Shown here: one piece after another, positions 10,517 to 19,087 of the stretch
How the letters are laid out: the number at the start of each line of letters is the position of its first letter
How positions within the stretch are numbered: position 1 is the stretch's first letter
Assembly: GCA_021783855.1 (NCBI GenBank)
Contig: JAJXTL010000037.1
Location: forward strand, 1 to 24,055
Reading direction: 5' to 3'
Length of the DNA: 24,055 nucleotides
Origin: Pseudomonadota bacterium
GTDB taxonomy: Bacteria; Pseudomonadota; Gammaproteobacteria; Burkholderiales; Gallionellaceae
The notes under the pieces: generated by a model
What the model was told of the DNA's origin: nothing
The model's database searches: none
The model's input: the letters and a program-made list of their open reading frames with translations, nothing else
Translations under genes and position numbers: made by a program

Positions 10517-10599
10517 GGATTGAGGATTGAGGATTGAGTGAAAGAGCCGTGCATCCGGTTTTACTCAATCCTATAACCTGAATCCTCGATCCTGAATTA
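10517..10599. repeat. Heptamer array with opposed arms between dapD and pilU
   Basis: The left arm is three exact tandem GGATTGA units (10517-10537). The right arm is five in-phase 7-mers of the reverse-complement type from 10565 to 10599 (TCAATCC, TATAACC, TGAATCC, TCGATCC, TGAATTA). The inner units form a 10-bp perfect stem, AGGATTGAGT (10530-10539) with ACTCAATCCT (10563-10572), over a 23-base loop. The last right-arm unit contains the dapD stop codon, and the left arm ends just before the pilU ribosome site. Confidence 0.8.
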
Positions 10600-11418
10600 A
10601 ATGCCTCTGAGCAATTCGTTGATGCCGACTTTGGACAGTGTCTTGGCATCTACCTTTTTGACGATTACGGCGCAGTACAGGCTGTATTTGCCGTCAGCAG
10701 ACGGCAGGCTGCCGCTGACCACGACCGATCCTGCGGGAACACGGCCATAGGTGACGGTGCCGGTTTCACGGTCGTAAATCTTGGTGCTCTGGCCAATGAA
10801 CACGCCCATCGAAATCACCACGTTGTCTTCCAGAATCACGCCTTCGACGATTTCGGAACGCGCGCCGACAAAACAATTGTCGCCAATGATGGTCGGGTTG
10901 GCCTGCACGGGTTCCAGCACGCCGCCGATACCGACGCCGCCGGAGAGATGTACGTTCTTGCCGATCTGCGCGCAGGAACCGACCGTCGCCCAGGTATCGA
11001 CCATGGTGCCTTCATCCACATAGGCGCCGATGTTCACATAAGAGGGCATCAGCACCACGTTTTTGGCGATGTAGGCGCCTTTGCGGGCGGCGGCCGGCGG
11101 CACGACACGGAAACCACCTTCGCGGAAATCTCGGCTGTTGTAGTCGGCAAATTTGGAGGGAACTTTGTCGTAGTAATTGGTGAAGCCGCCCTTGATGAAG
11201 GCGTTGTCTTCCAGACGGAATGACAGCAGCACGGCTTTTTTGAGCCATTGGTGCGTGACCCAGTCACCGTCGATCTTTTCAGCCACGCGCAGCGTGCCCT
11301 GATCCAGTTGGGTGATGACGCTGTCTACCGCTTCCTTGAGCTGCGCATCCGCATTGCGCGGCGTAATTTCGGCGCGACGTTCAAAAGCGGTTTCGATGAT
11401 TTGCTGTAATTGATCCAT
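10597..11418 (-). CDS. dapD: 2,3,4,5-tetrahydropyridine-2,6-dicarboxylate N-succinyltransferase DapD
   Basis: 273 residues, the standard length. A helical N-terminal domain (1-95) is followed by a left-handed beta-helix of hexapeptide repeats (about 105-230; for example '[20 protein letters not shown]', '[11 protein letters not shown]', '[20 protein letters not shown]'). The C-terminal part includes '[15 protein letters not shown]'. It transfers succinate from succinyl-CoA to tetrahydrodipicolinate, giving the substrate for DapC. It sits between dapC and pilU on the same strand. Both flanking gaps hold heptamer repeats, which is unusual for an operon interior. Confidence 0.96.
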   Translation of the reverse strand: MDQLQQIIETAFERRAEITPRNADAQLKEAVDSVITQLDQGTLRVAEKIDGDWVTHQWLKKAVLLSFRLEDNAFIKGGFTNYYDKVPSKFADYNSRDFREGGFRVVPPAAARKGAYIAKNVVLMPSYVNIGAYVDEGTMVDTWATVGSCAQIGKNVHLSGGVGIGGVLEPVQANPTIIGDNCFVGARSEIVEGVILEDNVVISMGVFIGQSTKIYDRETGTVTYGRVPAGSVVVSGSLPSADGKYSLYCAVIVKKVDAKTLSKVGINELLRGI

Positions 11419-11434
11419 GTTTGTTCCTGATTTG

Positions 11435-11511
11435 TAGTAAGTGTTAAGTCGTTAGTGGTGAGTTGTTAGTCGGTAGCTACTCGCCACTCGCTACTGACAA
11501 CTCCCTAGTAA
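11435..11511. repeat. Heptamer array with opposed arms between dapC and dapD, entering the dapC 3' end
   Basis: Six in-phase 7-mers each ending in AG (11435-11476: TAGTAAG, TGTTAAG, TCGTTAG, TGGTGAG, TTGTTAG, TCGGTAG) meet five 7-mers of the opposite orientation (11477-11511: CTACTCG, CCACTCG, CTACTGA, CAACTCC, CTAGTAA). The arms meet at AGCT. The dapC stop codon is at the centre, so the right arm encodes about the last ten DapC residues. The unit sequence differs from the dapD-pilU array but the 7-bp period and the opposed arms are the same. Confidence 0.75.
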
Positions 11512-12682
11512 ATTTTGCGATTCTGTATGCTGCTTCCACGGTTTTGCTGGTCTCGGCGACCAGCGCCAGACGGACAAAATTTTCTCCCGGGTTGATGCCC
11601 TGTGCATTGCGAGCCAGGAAGCTGCCCGGCAAAACGGTCACATTATAATCGCGATACAAGGCCAGCGCGTAGGCTGTGTCGGCAATCGGCGTGCGTATCC
11701 ACAGATAGAAGGCGGCCTCGGGCTGTGTGACGGGCAGCACGGCCCCCAGTATTTCCTGCACGCGTGAAAACTTCTCGGTGTAAAGGCGGCGGTTTTCAGT
11801 GACATGCATCTCGTCATTCCAGGCGGCGATACTGGCAGCCTGTATCGCCGGATTCATCGCCGAGCCGTGGTAGGTGCGGTACAGGGCGAATTTTTCGATC
11901 ACGCGCGCATCTCCCGCGACAAAACCCGAGCGCATGCCGGGAACGTTGGAGCGTTTCGACAGGCTGGAAAATACCACCAGATTTTTGTAATCACTGCGAC
12001 CCAGTTTTTGCGCGGCTTGCAAGGCACCGAGCGGCGGCGTGTCGAAATAAATTTCCGAATAGCACTCGTCCGAGGCGATTACGAAACCATAGCGATCTGA
12101 CATCTCGAACAGGGTTTTCCATTCATCCAGCGGCATTACCCGCCCGGTGGGATTGCCCGGTGAGCAGACATAAATCAGTTGCGTGCGTTGCCAGACATCT
12201 TCCGGCAATTGGGAGAAATTCAGTGCGTAATTATCTGAAGGCAGCGTGTTGAGAAAGCGGGGAGTTGCACCCGATAAAAATGCGGCCCCTTCGTAAATCT
12301 GGTAAAAGGGATTGGGGCAAACCACTACCGGGGCAGGTTTGCTGCGGTCGATGACGGTTTGCGCGAAAGCGAACAAGGCCTCGCGGCTGCCGTTAACCGG
12401 CAACACCTGGGTCTTGAAGTCGGGCACGGGAATGTCATAGCGCCGTGCCAGCCAGTTGGCGATCATGCTGCGCAGCGCGTCCGAGCCTGCGGTTGTGGGA
12501 TAATTCGCAAGTCCAGCCAGATTGGCTATCAGTGCATCCTTGATGAATTGCGGCGTATCGTGTTTTGGTTCACCGATAGCCAGACTGATCGCGGACAAGT
12601 CCGGATTTGCCGTCACATCGTGAAACAGGCTGGCCAGTTTCTGGAACGGGTAGGGCTGTAAAAGGTTTAGGTCTGGATTCAT
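11477..12682 (-). CDS. dapC: Succinyldiaminopimelate transaminase DapC
   Basis: 401 residues from the ATG at 12682 ('MNPDLNLLQPYPFQKL', the standard DapC N-terminus). The in-frame ATG at 12715 overlaps a good -10 box and is rejected. It is a fold-type I PLP aminotransferase. 'SPGNPTG' lies at 174-180, 'SDECYSEIYFD' at 204-214, and the PLP lysine is K243 in 'FSSLSKRSNVPGMRSG'. It aminates N-succinyl-2-amino-6-ketopimelate for lysine and cell-wall synthesis. The tail 'TRELSVASGE' is encoded by a heptamer repeat and not by ancestral coding sequence. No clear ribosome site precedes the start. Confidence 0.92.
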   Translation of the reverse strand: MNPDLNLLQPYPFQKLASLFHDVTANPDLSAISLAIGEPKHDTPQFIKDALIANLAGLANYPTTAGSDALRSMIANWLARRYDIPVPDFKTQVLPVNGSREALFAFAQTVIDRSKPAPVVVCPNPFYQIYEGAAFLSGATPRFLNTLPSDNYALNFSQLPEDVWQRTQLIYVCSPGNPTGRVMPLDEWKTLFEMSDRYGFVIASDECYSEIYFDTPPLGALQAAQKLGRSDYKNLVVFSSLSKRSNVPGMRSGFVAGDARVIEKFALYRTYHGSAMNPAIQAASIAAWNDEMHVTENRRLYTEKFSRVQEILGAVLPVTQPEAAFYLWIRTPIADTAYALALYRDYNVTVLPGSFLARNAQGINPGENFVRLALVAETSKTVEAAYRIAKFTRELSVASGE

Positions 12683-12713
12683 GGCGGTTTCAGCGGCGTC
12701 GAAAGTGGCGGGC

Positions 12714-12741
12714 ATTATAAAGGGCTAACCGGTGTCATCAA
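12714..12741 (-). promoter_or_regulatory. Sigma-70-type promoter for dapC
   Basis: On the minus strand, TTGATG (-35, 12741-12736) and TATAAT (-10, 12719-12714) are separated by 16 bp. This places transcription start near 12707 and gives a leader of about 25 bases before the dapC ATG at 12682. The -35 box overlaps the first codons of the divergent transporter gene (12732), so the two transcripts may interfere. Confidence 0.5.
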
Positions 12742-13601
12742 AACAAAATGTAATGCCCATTGCCGGAATTCTGAGCGGCGCACTGGTGTGGGGGCTGATC
12801 TGGTATCCCTATCGCGTGTTGCAGACAGCGGGCATATCTGGCCCGCTGGCGACGCTCATCACCTATTTGCTGGCAATGTTGTTTGGTGCGTTCATGTTGC
12901 CGCGCGTCTGGCGGGAAATCCGCACAGCAGGCTGGTGGGCGCTTTTGCTGGTGTTTTCCGCAGGCTGGGCCAATTTTGGCTATGTGCTGGCGATGCTGCA
13001 CGGCATCGTTATGCGCGTGCTGCTGCTGTTTTATCTGGCGCCGGTCTGGACCATACTGTTTTCCTTCTGGCTGCTCGGCGAACGCCTGAATCGCTACGGT
13101 TATTCTGTCATCGCGCTGTCGCTCAGCGGGGCATTTATCATGCTGTGGGAGCCTGCGCTCGGTATGCCGTTTCCGCAAAATCTCTCGGAATGGACAGGTT
13201 TGTCAGCCGGCATGGGCTTTGCGCTGTCCAATGTGGTGTCGCGGCGCGCAACGCATCTGAGCGTCGAGGCAAAATCGTTCAGTATCTGGTTCGGTACTGT
13301 AGCGCTTACTGTGCCGCTGTTATGGTGGCAGGGCGGATGGTCGATACATGGAATAGACAAGCAGGCCTGGCTGATACTGGGGCTGCTGGGTGTCGCCTTG
13401 TGCGCTTGCAGCTTTGCCGTGCAATACGGTGTCACCCGCCTGCCGGCGAATCGGGCCATGTTGTTGTTCTTGTTTGAACTGGTTGTTGCAGCGTTCGCAT
13501 CGTATTTTTTGGCGAATGAGGCGATGGGGCTGCGCGAATGGTCTGGCGCTCTACTGATCGTCTCCGCCAGCCTGCTGTCTGGAAAGCTGTATGCAGAATA
13601 A
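12732..13601 (+). CDS. EamA-type (DMT superfamily) transporter
   Basis: 289 residues with about ten hydrophobic spans arranged as two EamA repeats (about 8-138 and 150-285). The first repeat ends with 'APVWTILFSFWLLGERL' and 'LSLSGAFIML'. The second ends with 'RAMLLFLFELVVAAFASYFLANEAMGLREWSGALLIV'. These are the family-defining blocks. Such inner-membrane proteins export or exchange small metabolites such as amino acids, and no substrate can be inferred. The GTG at 12732 is preceded by AAAGGG about 6 bases upstream; an ATG at 12753 is the alternative. It is divergent from dapC, with starts only 49 bp apart, and convergent with the GGDEF gene. Confidence 0.88.
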   Translation: MSSKQNVMPIAGILSGALVWGLIWYPYRVLQTAGISGPLATLITYLLAMLFGAFMLPRVWREIRTAGWWALLLVFSAGWANFGYVLAMLHGIVMRVLLLFYLAPVWTILFSFWLLGERLNRYGYSVIALSLSGAFIMLWEPALGMPFPQNLSEWTGLSAGMGFALSNVVSRRATHLSVEAKSFSIWFGTVALTVPLLWWQGGWSIHGIDKQAWLILGLLGVALCACSFAVQYGVTRLPANRAMLLFLFELVVAAFASYFLANEAMGLREWSGALLIVSASLLSGKLYAE

Positions 13602-13634
13602 CGCAGAACTCTGCATTAAACCTGCTCTCAGTAT

Positions 13635-13663
13635 AAAACCCGTCGGGGTGGTTACTGCCCCGA
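13635..13663 (-). terminator. Candidate terminator of the GGDEF gene
   Basis: On the minus strand, TCGGGG (13663-13658) and CCCCGA (13648-13643) form a 6-bp stem over a 9-base loop. It is followed by CGGG and then TTTT. The stem begins inside the last codons of the diguanylate cyclase gene. The + strand gene ending at 13601 has its own 7-bp stem, ATGCAGA/TCTGCAT (13591-13616), with no T-run. Confidence 0.45.
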
Positions 13664-15346
13664 TTCCGCAAAGTAGATGAAGCGATTGCGTCCGGCGCCT
13701 TTGGCCGCATACATTGCCTGATCTGCACATTTGAGCAGGCTTTGCAGATCTTTCCCGTCATCAGGATAAAGTGCGATCCCGATGCTGGCTGAAATGTGAT
13801 GTCCGCTTTCGTCATTGACAAAGAAAAAGGGTTCAGCCAGTTTTTCAACGATTTTTTCCGCTATTCGTCTGGTCTGTGTGGTGTCGCCAAGCTCCTGCAG
13901 GATGACGGTGAATTCATCGCCGCCCAGACGCGCCACCGTGTCCGTTTCGCGCACGCAACTGCTGATGCGCCGCGAAACCTCCATCAGGAGGGCGTCACCG
14001 TTTGCATGACCCATTTTGTCGTTGATCTCCTTGAAGTGATCAAGGTCGATGAAAAACAGGGCTAGTGTTAACGATTTTCGTTGTGCCAGCAGGAGCGCAT
14101 GTTTTAAACGGTCCTGAAACAGGCGGCGATTGGGTAGATTGGTCAGCGGATCATAATTGGCCTGCCAATGGATGAGTTCGTCCTTATGTTTCTTTTCGGT
14201 GATGTCCGAGAACTGTGCCACATATCTGTACACGCGACCGTCTGTGTGACGCAGGGCGATAATGTTGGCTAATTTTGCGTAAAGTTCGCCATTCTTGCGC
14301 TTGTCCCAAATTTCTCCCTGCCAGTGCCCTTCATCGAGTATCTTCTGCCACATCTGCCGGTAAAATTTTTCATCGTGCCGACCGGATTGCATCAGCTTGG
14401 GATTTTTTCCAATCACCTCGTCCAGCGTATAACCCGTTACACGGGTGAAGGCCGGATTGACATCCGTGATCAGGTTGTTTTCATCCGTCACGATGATGGC
14501 ATCAGAGTTGGATTGATAAATTGCCGTGGCCAGCTTCATGGATTTTTCAGAATTGCACAACGCATCCGACATCCGGTTGAATGCCATGATTAATTTTCCG
14601 AACTCGTCCCGGTTGCCGCTGCCCGGCTCAATCGGGACAAATTGTTCCATGCTGCCGGACGCCTGCAGGGATTCCATAGTGGATTGCAGTCTTACAATAG
14701 GTCGCATAAAGCGGTTTATCAGGCTTTTGGTTGCGTAGAACATCAGAATTTGCAGAAAGATCTGTCCTGCCCACAGCTTGTTTCTGGTGCGCTTAATCGC
14801 GCTGAAATCCTCGGTCATATCGATTGTAATGCTGGCCGCGCCATTGACTGAGCCTGCCTTGACATTGTGGCAGTCCATGCAGTTGGTGCCCCGGAAATCG
14901 GTGCTGGTGATAAATGGAACCACTGTGCGCAGCGTCGGTGCGTTTTCGTTCAGCAGAAATTGTGACTGTTTTGATATGATTGCGCGACGATCCATCTCGT
15001 CCTTGCTCTGCTCTTCCGGCAAACCGGGCCCGAACTGATCCTGCACCTGTTTTGCGCGTATGATGCGCAATTCCTTCACTCCCAAGGACGCGCCCATCTT
15101 TTTTACCAGGAGACGGCGATTCTCGGGGTCCGAAATCCTGCCGGTCACCATCAGCATATTCATGCCGTTGATGATGCCATCGGCTGAAACAGCGGCACGT
15201 CGTTTGGCGCCATCCAGAATTTCACCTTTGTAGTGCGCCATTACCCAGACATGCGCGAAAGACAGGGTCAACATCAACATCAACTGAATGGGAATGTTCA
15301 GCTTTGTTCCTATGTGTAACGAGCGCCACCAATTTTTCATGACCAT
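13652..15346 (-). CDS. Membrane diguanylate cyclase: heme-c sensor domain - HAMP - PAS - GGDEF
   Basis: 564 residues. A membrane span lies at about 16-36. A periplasmic Tll0287-like (DUF3365) sensor domain (about 40-185) carries 'CMDCH' (C156, C159, H160), a c-type heme attachment motif. A second span lies near 190-210. A HAMP region covers about 208-265, a PAS domain about 270-385 and a GGDEF domain about 393-560. The signature GGDEF is intact at 475-479, and the inhibitory RxxD (R466-D469) is spaced five residues before it. So the enzyme should make cyclic-di-GMP and be product-inhibited. There is no EAL domain. The periplasmic heme suggests redox, oxygen or NO sensing. It stands alone, divergent from purT across a 219-bp gap. 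Confidence 0.88.
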   Translation of the reverse strand: MVMKNWWRSLHIGTKLNIPIQLMLMLTLSFAHVWVMAHYKGEILDGAKRRAAVSADGIINGMNMLMVTGRISDPENRRLLVKKMGASLGVKELRIIRAKQVQDQFGPGLPEEQSKDEMDRRAIISKQSQFLLNENAPTLRTVVPFITSTDFRGTNCMDCHNVKAGSVNGAASITIDMTEDFSAIKRTRNKLWAGQIFLQILMFYATKSLINRFMRPIVRLQSTMESLQASGSMEQFVPIEPGSGNRDEFGKLIMAFNRMSDALCNSEKSMKLATAIYQSNSDAIIVTDENNLITDVNPAFTRVTGYTLDEVIGKNPKLMQSGRHDEKFYRQMWQKILDEGHWQGEIWDKRKNGELYAKLANIIALRHTDGRVYRYVAQFSDITEKKHKDELIHWQANYDPLTNLPNRRLFQDRLKHALLLAQRKSLTLALFFIDLDHFKEINDKMGHANGDALLMEVSRRISSCVRETDTVARLGGDEFTVILQELGDTTQTRRIAEKIVEKLAEPFFFVNDESGHHISASIGIALYPDDGKDLQSLLKCADQAMYAAKGAGRNRFIYFAESGQ

Positions 15347-15565
15347 GTGTTAATTCTGACAATATTTTGGAATATTACCGCGTTGAGCGTGCAGGCGATA
15401 CCCTGCCCGCATTATCCGGCGCATTGGTTGATGAGTGTTGTGCGTACCGCCTGAAGCAAATTGTCCTTTTTATCTCCGCTTGATCCTGGATATTTCTGTC
15501 TCGATGCAGTCGGTTTTGTTTGTCTGTGTATAATTTCGCTATATTCATAATTCGATTTTAACAAA

Positions 15566-16777
15566 ATGTCTGCTTATTTGCCTGCCATCGGTACGCCGCT
15601 CAGTCCTTCTGCCACCCGTGTCATGCTGCTGGGTAGCGGAGAACTGGGCAAGGAAGTCATCATCGCCCTGCAACGGTTAGGGATAGAAACCATTGCGGTG
15701 GACCGTTACGCCGACGCGCCGGCTAGTCAGCTTGCGCATCGCGCCCATGTCATCGACATGACGGATGGCGCTGCGCTGCGCGCCCTGATCGAACAGGAAA
15801 AACCGGATATGATCGTGCCGGAAATCGAGGCGATCGCTACCGACATGCTGGAGCAGATCGAACGAGAAGGGCTGGCGCAGGTGATTCCCACTGCGCGCGC
15901 CGCACGGCTTACCATGAACCGCGAAGGCATACGCCGGCTTGCCGCAGAAACGTTGGGACTGCCGACATCGCCCTACCGTTTTGCCGATAGCCTGGATGAG
16001 ATGCGCGCTGCCATTGACCACATCGGGTATCCTTGCATCGTCAAGCCGGTAATGTCGTCCTCCGGCAAGGGGCAGTCCAAGGTGGATACGCCAGCAGAAG
16101 CAGATGCCGCATGGGACTATGCCGCAAGCGGCAGCCGGGTGAATCAGGGCCGCGTGATCGTCGAGGGCGTCATTCGCTTCGATTACGAGATCACGCTGCT
16201 CACCGTGCGAGCCCTGGGTGAGAACGGCCGGATACAGACGCATTTTTGCGATCCTGTCGGTCATGTTCAGGTGCATGGCGATTACGTGGAGAGCTGGCAA
16301 CCGCAAGGGATGTCACCACTGGCTTTGCAGGGTGCGCGCGAAATCGCAGGCAAGGTGACCGAAAATCTCGGGGGGCTGGGGCTGTTCGGCGTGGAATTAT
16401 TTGTCAAGGGCGATATGGTATGGTTTTCCGAGGTCAGTCCGCGCCCGCACGACACCGGCATGGTGACGATGTGCACGCAGGTGCAGAACGAATTTGAGCT
16501 GCATGCCCGCGCCATACTCGGACTGCCGGTGAATACTGCGTTGCGCGAGCCCGGCGCATCGGCCGTGATCTATGGACAGCTGAATGAGACTGGCATCGCT
16601 TTTGCGGGGGTGAGTGATGCGCTGCGCGTGCCTGGCAGCGATATACGCCTGTTCGGCAAACCGGTATCCTTTGTCCGCCGCCGCATGGGCGTTGCACTGG
16701 CAACAGGTGTCGACACCGATGAGGCGAGGGCGCGCGCCAAGCTGGCGGCCAGTCTGGTGTTGCCTGTCAAGCTATGA
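15566..16777 (+). CDS. purT: Formate-dependent phosphoribosylglycinamide formyltransferase PurT
   Basis: 403 residues with ATP-grasp architecture. The N-terminal pre-ATP domain contains '[20 protein letters not shown]' (19-38 region). The ATP-binding domain contains '[16 protein letters not shown]' (about 153-168). The Mg-binding segment '[27 protein letters not shown]' lies near 275-302. PurT makes formyl-GAR from GAR, formate and ATP, a folate-independent step of purine synthesis. Upstream, TATAAT (15529-15534) and TATATT (15540-15545) are candidate -10 boxes with weak -35 partners, and no clear ribosome site precedes the ATG. The stop overlaps the next gene by 4 bp. Confidence 0.95.
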   Translation: MSAYLPAIGTPLSPSATRVMLLGSGELGKEVIIALQRLGIETIAVDRYADAPASQLAHRAHVIDMTDGAALRALIEQEKPDMIVPEIEAIATDMLEQIEREGLAQVIPTARAARLTMNREGIRRLAAETLGLPTSPYRFADSLDEMRAAIDHIGYPCIVKPVMSSSGKGQSKVDTPAEADAAWDYAASGSRVNQGRVIVEGVIRFDYEITLLTVRALGENGRIQTHFCDPVGHVQVHGDYVESWQPQGMSPLALQGAREIAGKVTENLGGLGLFGVELFVKGDMVWFSEVSPRPHDTGMVTMCTQVQNEFELHARAILGLPVNTALREPGASAVIYGQLNETGIAFAGVSDALRVPGSDIRLFGKPVSFVRRRMGVALATGVDTDEARARAKLAASLVLPVKL

Positions 16778-17145
16778 TCAGCGGGATACATCACGCCACT
16801 TTTCTGACTTCAGACCTTGCCCTTGCGCGCGTCTTTTACGAGGAAGTGCTGGGCCTGCAGGCGGATGACAGACGTCCGGTCATGAGTTTCGACGGGGTGT
16901 GGTACGACGTGGCGCTAGGTCAGCAGATACATCTGATGGCCTTACCCGATGCGGCAGCGGCAGTGCAGCGTCCCGCACACGGCGGGCGCGACCGCCATGT
17001 TGCGCTGACGGTCACGGATATGGCGCAGTTGATCGCGCGATTGGAGCGTGCCGCGATCAGTTATACCTTAAGCCAGTCCGGCCGACGCGCGCTGTTCTGC
17101 CGCGACCCGGATCAGAACGCACTGGAATTCATCGCGGAAATTTAA
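16774..17145 (+). CDS. VOC (glyoxalase/bleomycin-resistance fold) family protein
   Basis: 123 residues forming one vicinal-oxygen-chelate unit of two beta-alpha-beta-beta-beta halves. Likely metal ligands are H6 or H7 in '[12 protein letters not shown]', H75 in 'RDRHVALTV' and E118 in '[10 protein letters not shown]'. Family members include lyases, dioxygenases and resistance proteins. The sequence gives no specific substrate. The ATGA overlap with purT indicates coupled translation, and zapE starts 2 bp after its stop, so the three genes probably form one transcript. Confidence 0.88.
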   Translation: MISGIHHATFLTSDLALARVFYEEVLGLQADDRRPVMSFDGVWYDVALGQQIHLMALPDAAAAVQRPAHGGRDRHVALTVTDMAQLIARLERAAISYTLSQSGRRALFCRDPDQNALEFIAEI

Positions 17146-17147
17146 TC

Positions 17148-18245
17148 GTGCACGATATAACACCCAAGGCCTGGTACAGGGATACTTGCGACAAGGCAGG
17201 CTTCGTTTGCGATGAGGCACAGATGCGGGCGATCGAGGAGCTGGAAACACTCTGGCAGCAACTGGTCGAATTCAAACATAAGCGCGATCAATTTTTAGGG
17301 CGCAGCCTGTTAAGTCCACTGGTGCCTCAGGGGCTGTATATCTGGGGCGGAGTAGGGCGCGGCAAGACGTTCTTGATGGATGGTTTTTATTACTGTCTGC
17401 CTTACCGTCGTAAACGCCGCATACATTTCCACAACTTCATGTCCGAGGTTCATCAGGAGATGAGGCGGCTCTCGGACACCCCCGATCCACTGATGGCACT
17501 GGCCGACAATATCGCGCAAGTCACGCGGCTGCTTTGCCTGGACGAGTTGCATGTAGATGACATTGCCGATGCGATGATCCTGGGCCGGTTGCTCGCCGCA
17601 CTGTTCAAACGCGGCGTGGTGCTGCTTATTACCTCCAATTTTCCACCGGACGGCCTCTACCCGAATGGCTTGCAAAGACTGAATTTTCTGCCGGCAATTG
17701 AGTTGTTGAAGCAGGAATTGCGGGTATTGCATTTTGAAGGAAGCCGGGACTACCGGCTGTTACAGAAGATACGCGATCCGGTATTCCTGGTGTCCCACAA
17801 TGCGGAGCACGCCATGGAGTCGATGTTTCTTCGCCTTTCGATGGGTGTGCATGCCGAATCCGTCGAGGTGGGGCATATTCGGGCAAGATTTGCGGTGCGC
17901 GAAATCGTCTGGTTCGATTTCAGGGAGCTGTGCGGGGGCAACCATGATCAATCCGACTATTTGCAGATCGCTCATCGTTATCCTACTGTGTTCCTGTCAG
18001 GCGTGCCGCGCATGACCTCTGAAAATGCCGCCGAGGCCAGACGTTTTACCTGGCTGATTGATGTGCTGTATGACAACCATGTCAAGCTGGTGGCAAGTTT
18101 TGAAGTCTTGCTGGAAAATCTGTATGAGGCATATGAAGACGAGTCAGGACGCATCACCAGCCGCCTTGCAGAAATGCAGACGCAGCGCTATTTACAATTG
18201 CCGCATCACAACCGGGGCGTCTCACTGACCGGGCGGGACGTTTGA
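17148..18245 (+). CDS. zapE: Cell division protein ZapE (AFG1-like AAA ATPase)
   Basis: 365 residues from the GTG at 17148, two bases after the VOC stop. The open frame extends upstream within the VOC gene but that part is a shadow. Walker A 'GGVGRGKT' (67-74), Walker B 'LLCLDELHVDD' (about 130-140), 'DIADAMILGRL' and 'LLITSNFPPDGLYPNGLQR' are diagnostic of the AFG1/ZapE family. 'FDFRELCGG' follows near residue 260. ZapE is an FtsZ-associated ATPase in gammaproteobacteria and may have wider protein-quality roles. The start codon has only a weak ribosome site, so expression probably relies on read-through from the VOC gene. Confidence 0.92.
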   Translation: MHDITPKAWYRDTCDKAGFVCDEAQMRAIEELETLWQQLVEFKHKRDQFLGRSLLSPLVPQGLYIWGGVGRGKTFLMDGFYYCLPYRRKRRIHFHNFMSEVHQEMRRLSDTPDPLMALADNIAQVTRLLCLDELHVDDIADAMILGRLLAALFKRGVVLLITSNFPPDGLYPNGLQRLNFLPAIELLKQELRVLHFEGSRDYRLLQKIRDPVFLVSHNAEHAMESMFLRLSMGVHAESVEVGHIRARFAVREIVWFDFRELCGGNHDQSDYLQIAHRYPTVFLSGVPRMTSENAAEARRFTWLIDVLYDNHVKLVASFEVLLENLYEAYEDESGRITSRLAEMQTQRYLQLPHHNRGVSLTGRDV

Positions 18246-18314
18246 ATTCGCAAGCGTCATGCTTTGTGTTTGATGGAAACGAGGTAAGAGACCAAGCTGC
18301 ACGGAGAACGATTC

Positions 18315-18866
18315 ATGGGTAAACCACACCAAGCACTTTCTGAACAATTGATCGAATTTATCGAAAAACAGAAGATTTTTTTCGTGGGGACGGCAACGGC
18401 TGACAGTCGGGTCAGCGTTTCTCCCAAAGGGATGGATTCCCTGCGCGTGCTGGACAACAGACGTGCGATCTGGCTAAACGTCACGGGCAGCGGCAACGAA
18501 ACATCCGCCCACGTTCAGCAAAACCCGCGCATGACCCTGATGTTCTGCGCCTTCGAAGGCCCGCCACTTATTCTTCGTCTTTATGGTGCGGCAAGAGTCA
18601 TACACAAGAACGATGCCGACTGGGATGCACTTTTCAGTCATTTCACTCCACTGCCCGGCGCCCGGCAAATTTTTGATCTTTCCATCGATCTGGTGCAAAC
18701 CTCCTGCGGGATGGGCGTGCCTTATTACGACTATACAGGCGAGCGGGAACTGCTCAACGACTGGGCCATCAACAAGGGCGATGAGGGCATAAGGCAGTAC
18801 TGGGAAGAGAAAAATCAGTCCAGCATCGACGACATCCCGACCCACATCGTCGAAAAGAATCTCTGA
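18315..18866 (+). CDS. Pyridoxamine 5'-phosphate oxidase-fold flavin-binding protein
   Basis: 183 residues. The first 130 fit the PNPOx-like split-barrel: 'FFVGTATADSRVSVSPKGMDSLRVLDNRRAIWLNVTGSGNET' in pieces across 22-63, then 'NPRMTLMFCAFEGPPLILRLYG' at 71-92. 'SCGMGVPYYDYTGER' follows near 130-145, a pattern common in this subgroup of uncharacterised FMN-binding proteins. It is probably an oxidoreductase or flavin/heme-binding protein; true pyridoxine biosynthesis is unlikely since the PdxH signature is absent. GGAG lies 8 bases before the ATG. It follows zapE after 69 bp. Confidence 0.85.
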   Translation: MGKPHQALSEQLIEFIEKQKIFFVGTATADSRVSVSPKGMDSLRVLDNRRAIWLNVTGSGNETSAHVQQNPRMTLMFCAFEGPPLILRLYGAARVIHKNDADWDALFSHFTPLPGARQIFDLSIDLVQTSCGMGVPYYDYTGERELLNDWAINKGDEGIRQYWEEKNQSSIDDIPTHIVEKNL

Positions 18867-19087
18867 ACCTTTCACGAGTTTCCGTACAATGTATTGTGCC
18901 TCGCCTATGCGCCACCTGCCAGAGACGCACATGCGTCGGAAAGAACCAAAACATGAAGCCGTGGATCATCAGGGCACTGACTTTCGTTAAGGATAGGCAT
19001 GATTCTCTTTCAAATAGTAAGTTGTGCAACTATGGCACACTGGGCGGAGATCGGAAGGCCAGGCTAATCGACTTTTTTACGGATTGA
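18867..19087. other. Intergenic region between PNPOx gene and DUF2917 gene
   Basis: 221 bp with no convincing gene. It contains two short palindromes: ACAAT-GT-ATTGT (18886-18897) and GACGCA-CA-TGCGTC (18924-18937). It also holds a partial copy of the MarR-gene upstream element around 19018-19038, which shares the 9-base core TGCAACTAT with the 19344 copy. A 63-codon GTG frame crosses it but has no recognisable domain. The flanking genes converge here. Confidence 0.4.

Noticed and set aside
10501..10554. Longer PilU start at 10554
   Set aside because: The added residues are translated heptamer repeat, and the strong ribosome site serves 10500.
10517..11511. CRISPR array
   Set aside because: Units are 7 bp with no spacers and no cas genes; they are mirrored tandem heptamers.
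12683..12715. Longer DapC start at 12715
   Set aside because: That ATG overlaps a good -10 box, and the family N-terminus matches the ATG at 12682.
12738..13178. 146-codon antisense frame over the EamA transporter
   Set aside because: Gln/Arg/His-rich composition typical of the reverse complement of a hydrophobic protein gene.
16899..17147. Upstream extension of the zapE frame within the VOC gene
   Set aside because: The VOC gene is clearly coding here in another frame, and ZapE homology begins at the GTG at 17148.
18896..19087. 63-codon + strand GTG frame in the PNPOx-DUF2917 gap
   Set aside because: No domain and no clear ribosome site; it crosses two palindromes and a partial operator copy.
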